A DNA stretch of 64,000 nucleotides from Bacteroidales bacterium (GCA_025358455.1 JANYJP010000108.1:1-64000), one strand, 5' to 3'; positions 29,083-39,642 are shown, counted from the first letter of the stretch. The notes: generated by a model not told the origin, from the sequence alone. A program made the numbers and translations.

Positions 29083-31320
29083 ATGAAACGTTCAATTTCT
29101 ACACCGGCTGTATTGCTGGCAGTATTCTTTACAATTTTTGCGATTAATATCAAAGCTCAGGATTTGAATTCTGCTACCCTTCTTACAAGAAGTGAGCAGT
29201 ATGATAAAGCTTTGGCAATGTTCCAGCAATTGATACAGAAGGAACCAACAAATAGTCGGAATTATTTTTTTCTTGGAGAAAACTATCTTGCTGATTATTT
29301 CTCCGACACAATCTCTAACTCATTAACAGTAACGGCCAAGGCAGCCAAAGAGATTTATCAGAAAGGTGTTGAAGCCAATCCAAACGATCCTCTTAATTAC
29401 ATTGGTTTAGCTAAGATCGCATATTTTCAGGGTGATGTTAAGACAGCAACTGAGATGCGTGCAAAGGCAAAAAGCTTCCTCCTCCCGTATAAGAATTTAA
29501 AAAAGATTTCTCCTCCGGCTAAGGATTATGCATTTGCGCTGGCAAAAATTGCCGAATCTTATATTAAGGATGAGAAAGTAGACACAGCTATTGCATTACC
29601 TTTAATCAGAGAAGCTATTAAAATTGATAATAACAGTAAAGACGTTTATTTGATAGCAGGTGATATTTACATTCTGGAAAATGACGGATCAAAAGCGATT
29701 TCATTTTACAAACTGGCCCAGGTAGCTGACCCGGCCTCACCAACTGCAAACATGAAAATTGGCAACATATATGTTAAGGGACGTGCTCTCCAGGCTGCTA
29801 TTCCTTATTATGATGAAGCAATACAGCTTAATGTAAACTATGCTCCCGCTTATCGCGAACTTGGACAGTTATATTTGCTTGCTCAGAGATTTGATCAGTC
29901 AAAAGAAAATTTCAAGAAGTATCTTGATCTGACAGCCGGAAATATTCCTGCAAAGACCAGATATGTAAATGCCCTTTTCTATGCCAAGGATTATGATGGA
30001 GTTATTAAGAATGTTGAAGATATTTTTGCGGTCGATAAATCAAGGACCTATATGAACCGTATAGCAGGCTATTCATGTTATGAAAAGAATCCACCAGATT
30101 ACAATAAAGCGCTTGCATATATGGAAACACTTTTTAAAACAGTGGCTCCTGAAAGAATTATACCTAAAGACTATCATTATTTGGCCAGGATCCTTCTGAA
30201 AAAGAATCAGAATTATCCTAAAATGGTCGATGAGCTAAATGGTTTGAAAACGCAGCTTGAAAAAGACAAGTCAAAGTTTTCATCAGCTTCTGCTGCAGAA
30301 AAGGCAAAACTGAAACCCGGACTTGATGATCTTACAAACAAGATAACTGGTCTCGAAAAAAATAAAGCTATTGCAGATACTGAAATAGAAAGAGCTTTTG
30401 TTGCATATGAAAAAGTATTAAGCTTTAAACCGGATGATAAAAACCTTCTTAATGAAATTGCCAATAGCTCCTACAACTTTAAAAGATATGATCACGCGGC
30501 AAAAACCTGGGCAAAACTGATTGATCCTGCAAAAGAGAATATTGATGATTACATGCGTATAGGAAGGGCTTATTACACGGGAGAAAAATACAAATCTGCC
30601 GATTCTTTATTTTCATCAGTTGTAGCTAAGAATCCCACTTATGTTCCGGCATACGTTTTCATTGCGAGAACATATTCCAGAATGGACCCTGATGCTAAGC
30701 TTGGACAGGCAAAGCCTAAATTTGAAAAAGTACTGGATATTGCCAAGTCCGATTCTCTCAAGTATGAATCTGAAATGATGGAAGCTATGGTGTTCCTGGG
30801 TTATTATCATATGATGAATGAGAATTTCAGCAAATCAAAAGATTACTACACAAGAATGATTAATCTTGATGCCGGCAATAAAGAGAATAAGATAAAAGGA
30901 TACAATGGACTGGGCTCAGTGGAAATGAGATCGCTTATGACTGAAAAAACAAATGAAGGGCGATTACCATATTTATCCAGAGCATCGGAATCATACAACA
31001 AAATACTGGCAATTGATCCGATGAATGCTTCTGCAAAAAGTCAGATTAATTATATAAATGAATTCGTGGCTCAGATAAAGAAGGGTATTAATCCTAATGA
31101 AATTAAAGGTGTAATTAAGAATACTGCCGGAAAGCCATTACCATATGCTTCAATAAGGGTAAAAGACACGGCTGCTGAGAATCTGTCAAATACCAAGGGT
31201 GAGTTTAAGTTTGAGATTCCATCGGGATCAGAAATACTGATTGTCAGTCTGAAGGGGTACAAATCAGTCGAGATTCCTATTACAAAATCAAGAGTTTACA
31301 ATGTTACTTTGGAACAATAA
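29083..31320 (+). CDS. TPR-repeat protein with C-terminal carboxypeptidase-regulatory-like domain
   Basis: Repeated TPR motifs (e.g. YDKALAMFQQLIQKEPTNSRNYFFLGENY); C-terminal IKGVIKNTAGKPLPYASIRVKDT...VSLKGYKSVEIPI. Confidence 0.85.
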   Translation: MKRSISTPAVLLAVFFTIFAINIKAQDLNSATLLTRSEQYDKALAMFQQLIQKEPTNSRNYFFLGENYLADYFSDTISNSLTVTAKAAKEIYQKGVEANPNDPLNYIGLAKIAYFQGDVKTATEMRAKAKSFLLPYKNLKKISPPAKDYAFALAKIAESYIKDEKVDTAIALPLIREAIKIDNNSKDVYLIAGDIYILENDGSKAISFYKLAQVADPASPTANMKIGNIYVKGRALQAAIPYYDEAIQLNVNYAPAYRELGQLYLLAQRFDQSKENFKKYLDLTAGNIPAKTRYVNALFYAKDYDGVIKNVEDIFAVDKSRTYMNRIAGYSCYEKNPPDYNKALAYMETLFKTVAPERIIPKDYHYLARILLKKNQNYPKMVDELNGLKTQLEKDKSKFSSASAAEKAKLKPGLDDLTNKITGLEKNKAIADTEIERAFVAYEKVLSFKPDDKNLLNEIANSSYNFKRYDHAAKTWAKLIDPAKENIDDYMRIGRAYYTGEKYKSADSLFSSVVAKNPTYVPAYVFIARTYSRMDPDAKLGQAKPKFEKVLDIAKSDSLKYESEMMEAMVFLGYYHMMNENFSKSKDYYTRMINLDAGNKENKIKGYNGLGSVEMRSLMTEKTNEGRLPYLSRASESYNKILAIDPMNASAKSQINYINEFVAQIKKGINPNEIKGVIKNTAGKPLPYASIRVKDTAAENLSNTKGEFKFEIPSGSEILIVSLKGYKSVEIPITKSRVYNVTLEQ

Positions 31321-31450
31321 ACCGATAAAAGACGAAAAATATCTGTAAATAAATTAAAAATGAGAAAGGGTATAATGTTAACTTAAGGGTCTTTAGGTTT
31401 AGATAATTGATCTAAACTATATCAAAAGATTAACATTATTCTTTGCTCTA

Positions 31451-31481
31451 TTTGAAAATAACAATTCATAATATATATTTG
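31451..31481 (+). promoter_or_regulatory. Bacteroidota-type promoter for exbB (TTTG-N19-TATATTTG)
   Basis: TTTG 31451-31454, TATATTTG 31474-31481. Confidence 0.75.
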
Positions 31482-31521
31482 CAAATCGTAAAAAAATATT
31501 AAACCTAAACAAATCGATAAA

Positions 31522-32340
31522 ATGAGTAAACAAAAAAGTTCGTTCAAAGATGCGTTGCAGAATGTATTTGCAACAAGTGCTATTTTAATAGCTTTTATAG
31601 TTGCCTATCTGTTATTTGTTAACATTATGGGTAATCCGGTAAACTTTGTAGGAGGCAATCCTAAAGGACAGGCAATGGAGGGCAATTTTCTTGGAATCAT
31701 CTATAAAGGTGGCATGATCGTTCCTATATTGATGACTTGCGTATTGGTTCTTATTATTTTCGTTTTCGAAAGGGCTATTACATTATCAAGAGCAAAAGGT
31801 AAAGGCAGCCTTAATGCATTTGTCAGCCAGCTTCAGGGTCTTCTTGCAACTGATAAAATTGAAGAAGCAATGGAAGCTTGTGACAATCAGAAAGGTTCTC
31901 TTGCAAATGTTATGAAAGCAGGTCTGACACGTTACCGTGACCTTCAGAAAGACAAAGAACTTGAGAAAGATCAGAAAATTCTTTCTATTCAGAAATCATT
32001 TGAAGAAGCTACAGCTCTTGAGCTGCCGATGTTATCAAAAAACATGGTTATCTTTTCAACACTTGCTTCTATTTCAGTGCTGATTGGTCTTATTGGTACG
32101 GTTCTTGGTATGATCAAGGCATTTGCCGCTCTCGCTCAGGCTGGTGCTCCTGATCCTCTTCTGCTGGCAAGCGGTATTTCAGAAGCTCTTATAAATACAG
32201 CATTCGGTATAACAGGATCAACTTTCGCGATCATTGCTTTCAACTATTTCTCATCAACAATTGACTCTTATACATTTAAAATTGATGAAGCAGGCTTCAG
32301 TCTGACTCAGAATTTTGCTGCTTCATTAAGAAACAACTAG
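31522..32340 (+). CDS. MotA/TolQ/ExbB proton channel family protein
   Basis: GLIGTVLGMIKAFAALA, ISEALINTAFGITGSTFAIIAFNYFSS. Confidence 0.93.
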   Translation: MSKQKSSFKDALQNVFATSAILIAFIVAYLLFVNIMGNPVNFVGGNPKGQAMEGNFLGIIYKGGMIVPILMTCVLVLIIFVFERAITLSRAKGKGSLNAFVSQLQGLLATDKIEEAMEACDNQKGSLANVMKAGLTRYRDLQKDKELEKDQKILSIQKSFEEATALELPMLSKNMVIFSTLASISVLIGLIGTVLGMIKAFAALAQAGAPDPLLLASGISEALINTAFGITGSTFAIIAFNYFSSTIDSYTFKIDEAGFSLTQNFAASLRNN

Positions 32341-32385
32341 TCAGAATTTATCTTTTGGTTTAAATTAATAAATAAAGAAACTACA

Positions 32386-33024
32386 ATGCCAAAGATTAAA
32401 TTACCAACAAGGTCGCCCCATATCGACATGACTCCAATGGTTGACCTGTTCTCTGTAGTGTTAACATTCCTTATGTTAACCTCTACTATGAGGCAGCAGG
32501 AACCTGCTACTGTTGATACCCCTAGTTCTATATCCGAGAAACCTACTCCTGATAATAATACGCTTACCCTTCTTCTCTCTACAGATGACAAGGTATTCTT
32601 AAATTTCGATAATGGTCCGGATACTTTACTCCACTACAGACCAAGGATCCTTGCAGAAATGGGCAAGAGATACAATATCGAGTTTACCCCGTCTGAATTA
32701 AGGGCATTCGAAAAGTATCCCACATCAATAGGAGTACCTATACTTAAAATGAAGGAGTTCCTCAATGCAAAGAGTAATAAGGAGAAAACAGTTTTTCAGA
32801 CTGGTATTCCTCTTGATTCAACAGATAACCAGCTTTCATTATGGATACTCTTTGCACGGCAGGTAAATCCGAATATACAGGCATGTATTAAAGGAGATTC
32901 AAAGACTGATTTTCCGATAGTTCAGAAAGTTCTTGATATTATGGCAGATAAGAATATGTTCAAATTCAATCTGATCACAAATCTTGAAGCTACTAAAATT
33001 AATTTACAGGAAATACAAAAGTGA
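32386..33024 (+). CDS. ExbD/TolR family biopolymer transport protein (copy 1)
   Basis: SPHIDMTPMVDLFSVVLTFLMLTS. Confidence 0.93.
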   Translation: MPKIKLPTRSPHIDMTPMVDLFSVVLTFLMLTSTMRQQEPATVDTPSSISEKPTPDNNTLTLLLSTDDKVFLNFDNGPDTLLHYRPRILAEMGKRYNIEFTPSELRAFEKYPTSIGVPILKMKEFLNAKSNKEKTVFQTGIPLDSTDNQLSLWILFARQVNPNIQACIKGDSKTDFPIVQKVLDIMADKNMFKFNLITNLEATKINLQEIQK

Positions 33025-33025
33025 T

Positions 33026-33694
33026 ATGGGTGAAATAATTCAAGAAGAAAAAGGTGGCGGGAAGAAGAGAGCCAAGAAGCATGTTCCGCATATCGACATG
33101 ACCCCAATGGTTGACCTTATGTGTCTGCTTATCACTTTCTTCATGCTTACATCAGCTTTAAGCAGGCCAAAAGTTATGGAAATAAACCTTCCTGAAAAGC
33201 TTAAAGATCCTAACCAGAAGGCTCCTGTTATTGCAGCGAGTCGTACTATGAACCTTATACTTGGCCCGGATAACAAAATTTTTTGGTATCAGGGAACAGT
33301 TAAACCGGAGGATTATAATAATCTTCCTCCTGCAACGGTATTGGATTTTAGTTCTGGCCCAACCGGTATCCGTCAGATTTTACTCGAAAGGAACAGAGCA
33401 TTGTTCAAGAAGATTGATGATTATAAGCAGCAGGTAACTACTGGAAAAATTGTTCTTCATCCTGATTCTGTTCTGAGTGAGATATCTAAATTGAAAAGAG
33501 TGGACGATACTGGTCCTATTGTACTGATAAAGGCTTATAAGAAATCAAATTATGGCGATTTCGTTGATATCCTCGATGAGATGAGTATCTGCGGAATAGC
33601 CCGTTATACATTTGTGCCTATAGCCTTTTATGAAGAAAGAATGGTAGAAATTGCCGCTGGTATTACAGCCACTGCAACAACTCCTGCTAAATAA
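33026..33694 (+). CDS. ExbD/TolR family biopolymer transport protein (copy 2)
   Basis: VPHIDMTPMVDLMCLLITFFMLTSAL; ATG at 33026. Confidence 0.93.
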   Translation: MGEIIQEEKGGGKKRAKKHVPHIDMTPMVDLMCLLITFFMLTSALSRPKVMEINLPEKLKDPNQKAPVIAASRTMNLILGPDNKIFWYQGTVKPEDYNNLPPATVLDFSSGPTGIRQILLERNRALFKKIDDYKQQVTTGKIVLHPDSVLSEISKLKRVDDTGPIVLIKAYKKSNYGDFVDILDEMSICGIARYTFVPIAFYEERMVEIAAGITATATTPAK

Positions 33695-33713
33695 ACCGTA
33701 AACCTCCAGAAAT

Positions 33714-34493
33714 ATGGCAAATGAAAATGTAAATGCTCCTGCCTTTGATGATATCGTGTTTGAGGACAGGAATAAGGAGTACGGAGCTTATACACTTCGT
33801 AAGAAGTATAATCGTACTGTAATTCTTGCACTACTGATAGGTATTCTAATTCTCGCAACTGCTGTTATTACTCCGTACCTGAACGCGAAAGCGGCAGAAG
33901 GCAGAGGAAAACGCGCAGAGAGAAAGGTAGAGATCAAACTTGAGAATCTGGATCAGCCAAATGATGTCGTGGCTCCTCCACCCCCTCCTCCACCTCCTCC
34001 TGCTGATGTAGTTCAGCAGCAGAGATATGTACCCCCGGTTGTTGTTGACTCAATCAAACCTGAGGATAATGTACAGCTTATGACAAATGATGATGCTCAG
34101 ACCGAGGTTAAAAACACTGATGTTGTAGAAGTTGCACAGGAAGTTAAGGAAGAAGTTCAGGAAGCTGAAGCTGAAGAAGTTCCATTCGTAGTTGTTGAGG
34201 AAATGCCGGTGTACCCCGGTGGACCAAATGCACTTTTGACGTATATTGCAGAACATACAAATTATCCCGAGGTTGCCAAAGAAAACAACATCCAGGGTAA
34301 AGTAATTGTCAGATTCTGCGTTACAGCAAAAGGTGGTGTCAGCCAGGTTAGCATTCTTAAAGGTGTTGACCCGGAACTCGATAAGGAAGCAATCAGGGTT
34401 GTATCTGCACTTCCCCCTTTTAAACCTGGAAAACAGGGTGGGAAACCTGTTCCGGTATGGTACATGGTACCAATTGCCTTTACTTTGAAGTAA
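33714..34493 (+). CDS. tonB: Energy transducer TonB
   Basis: Single TM, proline-rich linker APPPPPPPPPADV, C-terminal YPEVAKENNIQGKVIVRFCVTAKGGVSQVSILKGVDPELDKEAIRVVSALPPFKPGKQGGKPVPVWYMVPIAF. Confidence 0.95.
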   Translation: MANENVNAPAFDDIVFEDRNKEYGAYTLRKKYNRTVILALLIGILILATAVITPYLNAKAAEGRGKRAERKVEIKLENLDQPNDVVAPPPPPPPPPADVVQQQRYVPPVVVDSIKPEDNVQLMTNDDAQTEVKNTDVVEVAQEVKEEVQEAEAEEVPFVVVEEMPVYPGGPNALLTYIAEHTNYPEVAKENNIQGKVIVRFCVTAKGGVSQVSILKGVDPELDKEAIRVVSALPPFKPGKQGGKPVPVWYMVPIAFTLK

Positions 34494-34511
34494 AATTGCA
34501 ATTAATGCTAT

Positions 34512-34547
34512 AAAAAAAGGCTGGATCACATGATTCAGCCTTTTTTA
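34512..34547. terminator. Intrinsic terminator after tonB
   Basis: aaaaaaaggctggatc-acat-gattcagccttttttat. Confidence 0.9.
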
Positions 34548-34616
34548 TTTTATTAGACTATTATGATATATAACTGAATTGACGTCCCATTAGGGGAGAA
34601 ATTTATCCGGGGAATG

Positions 34617-35660
34617 TTATTTCTTCAACTCCTTCTTAAGTAACTCAATAAAATTCCCGATATCCGTCTCTTCCGTATCCCAGCTACACATCAGGCGCCA
34701 TTCTGATCTTTTCTCGTCCCAGGGATAGAAAAAGTACTGCCCTCTGATTTTTTCTGCAACATCGTTGGGAATTATCACAAAAACTCCATTTGACTGAACT
34801 TCCTGTGTTACTCTGACTTCAGGGATCAGTTTAAGCTGTTCTGCAAGCAACCGCGCCATTAAATTGGAATTTGAAGCACATCTCCTCCACAGATCATTGC
34901 GAAAATAACCAATATACTGGGCTGAAATGAATCTCATTTTTGAGGCAAGCTGCATACCCTGTTTCCTGATATATTTAAAATCGGCTGAAAGACCTGGTTT
35001 CAGAAAACATATTGATTCGCCAAACATCATACCGTTTTTTGTTCCACCGAATGAAAGAACATCGACACCGGCATCAGCAGTAAATGCTTTAAAAGAAAGA
35101 TTAAGCGACACCGCAGCGTTAGCTATCCGTGCACCATCCATGTGAAGAAGCATTCCCCTGTCGTGTGCAAAACGAGCTATTCCGGCTATTTCATCAGCTG
35201 AATAAACTGTTCCCATCTCAGTTGCCTGTGTAATAGAAATAACTTTCGGCTGGGAGTGATGCTCGAAATCAAGACCGTGCATATGTTTTTCAAGGAGATC
35301 AGGAGTAACTTTTCCATCCATGGTATCGACAACAAGTACCTTGCATCCGATAAACTTTTCAGGAGCGCCACATTCATCTCCTTCAAGATGCGCCGTAGAT
35401 GCAGTAATAACTGAATTCCACGATTTAGTTATTCCCGAAAGGCCAAGAACATTTGCTCCGGTTCCGGTTAAAACAAAAAATGTCTCTGTTGAACTGCCAA
35501 GATGTTCTTTAAAAAGTTCCTTGGCCTGTTCTGTATAAATATCTGTACCATAACCAGTTACATGTCCAGTATTTGATGCGATTATTTCTTTCAGAATATC
35601 AGGGTGAATACCTGCATTATTATCGCTGCCAAAACCGCGATTATTAATATTGTTTTTCAT
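34617..35660 (-). CDS. ltaE: Low-specificity L-threonine aldolase family (PLP) protein
   Basis: FGSDNNAGIHPDIL, ITQATEMGTVYSADEI, LLHMDGARIANAAVSL, VLSFGGTKNGMM; start moved to the internal ATG. Confidence 0.88.
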   Translation of the reverse strand: MKNNINNRGFGSDNNAGIHPDILKEIIASNTGHVTGYGTDIYTEQAKELFKEHLGSSTETFFVLTGTGANVLGLSGITKSWNSVITASTAHLEGDECGAPEKFIGCKVLVVDTMDGKVTPDLLEKHMHGLDFEHHSQPKVISITQATEMGTVYSADEIAGIARFAHDRGMLLHMDGARIANAAVSLNLSFKAFTADAGVDVLSFGGTKNGMMFGESICFLKPGLSADFKYIRKQGMQLASKMRFISAQYIGYFRNDLWRRCASNSNLMARLLAEQLKLIPEVRVTQEVQSNGVFVIIPNDVAEKIRGQYFFYPWDEKRSEWRLMCSWDTEETDIGNFIELLKKELKK

Positions 35661-35729
35661 AGAATATAATAGTTGTATGTTATATGTGTGGACAGGTTTC
35701 GGACTGTCCATACTAAAATGATTCTTTCT

Positions 35730-35933
35730 CTAGGCTTTCTTCTTCTTCCTGAATGCAAAAAACAGCATTATCAATCCAAAAACAAGCATCAGTATGCCCA
35801 TAATAATATTGACATTAATGCCAAGAGATTTATGATACATTTCGGTGTTTGAAATTGTAAAAAACCCGAATCCTGTTATTAAAACCCCTATGATCGAAAA
35901 CATCAGGCCTATAGGTATTCTTATATCTACCAT
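35730..35933 (-). CDS. Small two-TM membrane protein
   Basis: IPIGLMFSIIGVLITGFGFFTI...NVNIIMGILMLVFGLIMLFFAFRKKKKA; adjacent to and co-oriented with the SSF symporter. Confidence 0.65.
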   Translation of the reverse strand: MVDIRIPIGLMFSIIGVLITGFGFFTISNTEMYHKSLGINVNIIMGILMLVFGLIMLFFAFRKKKKA

Positions 35934-35945
35934 TTTAATTTCCTC

Positions 35946-37673
35946 CTACCAGAACATTATTGTTAATACTATGAAAATCACGCTTACAAGAATTGCAAGA
36001 CCTGCAGGACGCTGATACCAAGGAAGGTCTTTGTCTACTATTGTACGTGGTGTGAGAGAATAAACCAGACCGGTCAATTCCGCATCAGTTTTTCTCTGCT
36101 TAGTAATAAAAGTAAGTCCTATTGTTACTGTTGTACTTACTCCGAATGCAATTATTGCGGTCCAGAAGTTCTGAGCCATCTCTACCGGGTAGGTATGAAG
36201 GTTAGCAATCCAGCCACCTTTTACAAGTGATGTTGCTCCTGCTGGTATTGTCAGTCCATGATGAAGCAAAGCCATCAGGAAACCTAGAAGCAAACCTGTA
36301 AATGCGGCATGACCTGTAGTTCTTTTCCAGAACATCCCAAGGAAAATGACGGCGAAAAGAGGTGCATTTATCAATGAGAATATTGTCTGCAGGAAATCCA
36401 TGATATTACCGAATTTGCCAGCTATATATGCTGAGGCGATGCTTAAGAGAATACCAAAGATTGTAGCTATCCGGCCCACTTTCAGGTAATGTTTTCCGTC
36501 TGCATCTTCATCTCCTGTACGGGGTCTGATATAACTCTGATATATATCATAGGTCCACACTGTGTTAAATGCTGATACATTACCTGCCATACCCGACATG
36601 AAGGATGCAAGCAGTGCAGTTATTCCAAGTCCCAGAACACCTGTTGGAAGGTACTGTTTCAGCAGCATGATTATTGTTAAATTATAGTTTAGTCCACCCC
36701 CGGCATCCGGAGGGATAGTGAATCCTTTACCCGGATCGTGTGAAAGTGCAAGCGCTATTATTCCGGGAACAATAATCAGAAAAGGTATAAACATTTTAGG
36801 TAAGGCGCCAATAAGAGGAACCTTCCTGGCAGCCGCCTTGGATTCAGCTGCAAATGCCCGCTGGACTATCAGAAAATTTGTACACCAGTAGCCGAATGAT
36901 AAAACAAAACCAAGTCCAAAGAGTATACCAAACCATTCAACACCAAGTGGGTTAGCTGATGCCTGACCTGAATACTTCCACGTGGAAGTAAATGTATCAG
37001 CCGCGTATCCTTTGGATAATGCAATCGGGGCTAACTGAGCTTTCAGTCCAACCCAGCCTCCAACATCTTTCAGAGCTAAAAACACAAGGGGTAAAAGTCC
37101 GATGACAATTATAAAAAATTGCAAAACTTCATTATAAATTGCTGATGAGAGACCTCCCAGGTAAGTATAACCGAGAACAACCAATGCTGATATCCACAGG
37201 CTAAGATTAAAATTCCATCCCAGTACATTTTCCATAAGGAGAGCAAGTGCATACATTGAGATTCCTGAAGCAAGTACAGTCATAACTGCAAAAAGAATAG
37301 CATTCAGGCCCCGGGTCTTCTCATCGTATCTGAGTTTCAGGAATTCGGGTACTGATCGGGCTTTTGAACCATAATAGAATGGCATCATAAATAAAGCCAG
37401 GAAAATCATAGCGGGTATAGCACCGATCCAGTAAAAGTGAGTTGTAAGCATTCCATATTTCATCCCGGAACCTGTCATGCCCATTACTTCAAGAGCTCCA
37501 AGGTTTGTTGAAATAAAGGCCAGTCCGGCCACCCATGCCGGCATCGATCTTCCCGCTTCAAGAAATGCATTTGCATTTTTCATAAATTTTCGAAGGAACC
37601 AGCCGATGCCAAGTACAAAAATAAAATAGATTATCATTATCAGATAGTCTATCCAACTCAAATCAACTCTCAT
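35946..37673 (-). CDS. Sodium:solute symporter family (SSF) transporter
   Basis: Multi-TM; AGRSMPAWVAGLAFISTNLGALEVMGMTGSG; LGYTYLGGLSSAIYNEVLQFF. Confidence 0.92.
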   Translation of the reverse strand: MRVDLSWIDYLIMIIYFIFVLGIGWFLRKFMKNANAFLEAGRSMPAWVAGLAFISTNLGALEVMGMTGSGMKYGMLTTHFYWIGAIPAMIFLALFMMPFYYGSKARSVPEFLKLRYDEKTRGLNAILFAVMTVLASGISMYALALLMENVLGWNFNLSLWISALVVLGYTYLGGLSSAIYNEVLQFFIIVIGLLPLVFLALKDVGGWVGLKAQLAPIALSKGYAADTFTSTWKYSGQASANPLGVEWFGILFGLGFVLSFGYWCTNFLIVQRAFAAESKAAARKVPLIGALPKMFIPFLIIVPGIIALALSHDPGKGFTIPPDAGGGLNYNLTIIMLLKQYLPTGVLGLGITALLASFMSGMAGNVSAFNTVWTYDIYQSYIRPRTGDEDADGKHYLKVGRIATIFGILLSIASAYIAGKFGNIMDFLQTIFSLINAPLFAVIFLGMFWKRTTGHAAFTGLLLGFLMALLHHGLTIPAGATSLVKGGWIANLHTYPVEMAQNFWTAIIAFGVSTTVTIGLTFITKQRKTDAELTGLVYSLTPRTIVDKDLPWYQRPAGLAILVSVIFIVLTIMFW

Positions 37674-37835
37674 AATTAAAGGCTTTTAGATTTGGATTCA
37701 TTATTAAAATTCCGTTTTATTCTAACGATCAAAGGGCTTTCTAGTGCGAAAGTAAAAATACATTTTAAGATCGATTTTCAAATAGTAATGGAGATTTATT
37801 TTTAAGGTAAAAGGTTATATTTACAAAAACTAACG

Positions 37836-38594
37836 GTGAAAACACGATATTTCATATTTATCTCATATAAAGGCACTTCCTATCATGGCTGGCAGATACA
37901 ACCGAATTCGGTGACTGTACAGAAACTTCTGGAAGATGCCCTGAGTGTTGTATTAAATGAAAAAATCTCCACCATTGGCGCCGGAAGAACAGATACCGGA
38001 GTACACGCCCTTTATTTCTGCGCCCATTTTGAAAGTACCTCCTCTATTCTCGACACCACACCAAAATTGGTATTCAGGCTTAACAGCTATCTTCCAAAAG
38101 ATATTTCAGTAAATGCGATTAAAAAAGTATTGCCCGATGCAAATGCAAGATACAGCGCTATATCAAGAACTTATAAGTACTTCATCTCCGGAATCAAAGA
38201 CCCCTTCTTTGAAAACTCAAGCTGGTACCTTCATGGGAATATTGACATCAGTAAGATGAACGAAGCATGCAAAATACTGTTCAATCATTCTGATTTTACA
38301 AGCTTCAGCAAACTCCACTCAGACACGAAAACAAATATCTGCAGAATTTACGAGGCATTCTGGGAACAGGAATCCAACAGGTATGTATTTTCAATAAAGG
38401 CCGATCGTTTTCTGCGCAACATGGTAAGAGCTATAGTCGGAACGATGGTTGAAGTTGGTACGGGTAAAATAAATTTTTATGAATTTGAAGAAATCATTCG
38501 TGCCAATGACCGGAGCAGAGCTGGAAAATCAGCTCCGGCAAAAGGATTATTCCTGGTTGGCATTGAATATCCGGAAGAGATTTTTATTAAGTGA
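37836..38594 (+). CDS. truA: tRNA pseudouridine(38-40) synthase (GTG start)
   Basis: SYKGTSYHGWQIQPNSVTVQ, GAGRTDTGVHAL, FLRNMVRAIVGTMVEVG. Confidence 0.96.
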   Translation: MKTRYFIFISYKGTSYHGWQIQPNSVTVQKLLEDALSVVLNEKISTIGAGRTDTGVHALYFCAHFESTSSILDTTPKLVFRLNSYLPKDISVNAIKKVLPDANARYSAISRTYKYFISGIKDPFFENSSWYLHGNIDISKMNEACKILFNHSDFTSFSKLHSDTKTNICRIYEAFWEQESNRYVFSIKADRFLRNMVRAIVGTMVEVGTGKINFYEFEEIIRANDRSRAGKSAPAKGLFLVGIEYPEEIFIK

Positions 38595-38644
38595 CCGTTA
38601 ATATTACCAATGTGATAATTATCATTTTTATATAGTGTTACTAA

Positions 38645-38675
38645 TTTCACAATACAAAAAATATTTTTAATTTTG
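38645..38675 (+). promoter_or_regulatory. Probable nuo operon promoter (TTTC-N19-TAATTTTG)
   Basis: TTTC 38645-38648, TAATTTTG 38668-38675, 35 bp upstream of nuoA; one mismatch in the -33 box. Confidence 0.55.
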
Positions 38676-38709
38676 TCCGTCCAAACCTTACCCAAAAAAA
38701 ACAGACTAC

Positions 38710-39060
38710 ATGAGCAATGAATGGTTAATTCTATTTTTCATTTTAGGAGTATTTTTTGTCGGAGTAATTCCTGTCTTCTCAGAAATCGTAGCTCCGAAAT
38801 CATTTAATCCTCAGAAATTTGATCCTTATGAATGCGGAATACCAAGCGAGGGTGTAACCTGGCTTCAATTCAATGTTGGATATTATCTCTTCGCGATTTT
38901 ATTTCTTGTTTTCGATGTTGAAACAGTTCTGGTGTTTCCCTGGGCCGTTGTGATGAAAGAGGTTGGAATGGCTGCATTTATAGAGATAGTGATATTCTTT
39001 TTCATACTGGGCCTCGGATTATTGTACGCCTGGAAAAAACATGCTCTTATATGGCAATAA
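38710..39060 (+). CDS. nuoA: NADH-quinone oxidoreductase subunit A
   Basis: [28 protein letters not shown]. Confidence 0.95.
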   Translation: MSNEWLILFFILGVFFVGVIPVFSEIVAPKSFNPQKFDPYECGIPSEGVTWLQFNVGYYLFAILFLVFDVETVLVFPWAVVMKEVGMAAFIEIVIFFFILGLGLLYAWKKHALIWQ

Positions 39061-39611
39061 AAGGAATGAAATATGAAGAGTTCGGGGATAATGAAAGCCT
39101 TGAACTTCTAAAAGATACCGGCTCCAATATTCTTCTTACCACAATTGATGATGTTATTAACTGGGGAAGAAAGAACTCGTTGTGGCCACTGACATTTGCC
39201 ACAAGCTGTTGTGGTATTGAAATGATGCAAACCGGGGCGCCCAGGCACGATTTCTCCAGATTCGGGATGGAAGTGTACAGAGCCAGCCCGCGTCAGGCAG
39301 ATGTTATTGTTGTTGCAGGAACCATTGTTAACAAGATGGCACCTGTATTGAAACGTCTTTACGATCAGATGTCGGAGCCTAAGTATGTTGTCGCTATGGG
39401 GGCATGTGCAATTTCCGGAGGTCCTTTCTTTTTAAATTCCTACTGTGTTGTTAAAGGAGTTGACCACGTGATCCCTGTTGATGTGTATGTTCCGGGATGT
39501 CCTCCCCGTCCGGAAGCATTATTGTACGGTATGCTTCAGCTTCAAAGAATGATTGAAACAGAGACCATAAAGTCAAGGAAACTGAGAAGTGCCTCACATA
39601 ACTCCAAATAA
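39051..39611 (+). CDS. nuoB: NADH-quinone oxidoreductase subunit B
   Basis: [53 protein letters not shown]. Confidence 0.97.
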   Translation: MAIKGMKYEEFGDNESLELLKDTGSNILLTTIDDVINWGRKNSLWPLTFATSCCGIEMMQTGAPRHDFSRFGMEVYRASPRQADVIVVAGTIVNKMAPVLKRLYDQMSEPKYVVAMGACAISGGPFFLNSYCVVKGVDHVIPVDVYVPGCPPRPEALLYGMLQLQRMIETETIKSRKLRSASHNSK

Positions 39612-39642
39612 CAAACTGCTATATTCAGAAATCTGAGAATCA

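Noticed and set aside
34050-34529. 159-aa minus-strand ORF opposite tonB
   Set aside because: Fully antisense to a well-supported TonB, runs into the terminator, Phe/Cys/Asn-rich composition with no recognisable domain.
39051-39060. 10-nt overlap of nuoA and nuoB as possible recoding
   Set aside because: Ordinary translational coupling; both frames are complete.
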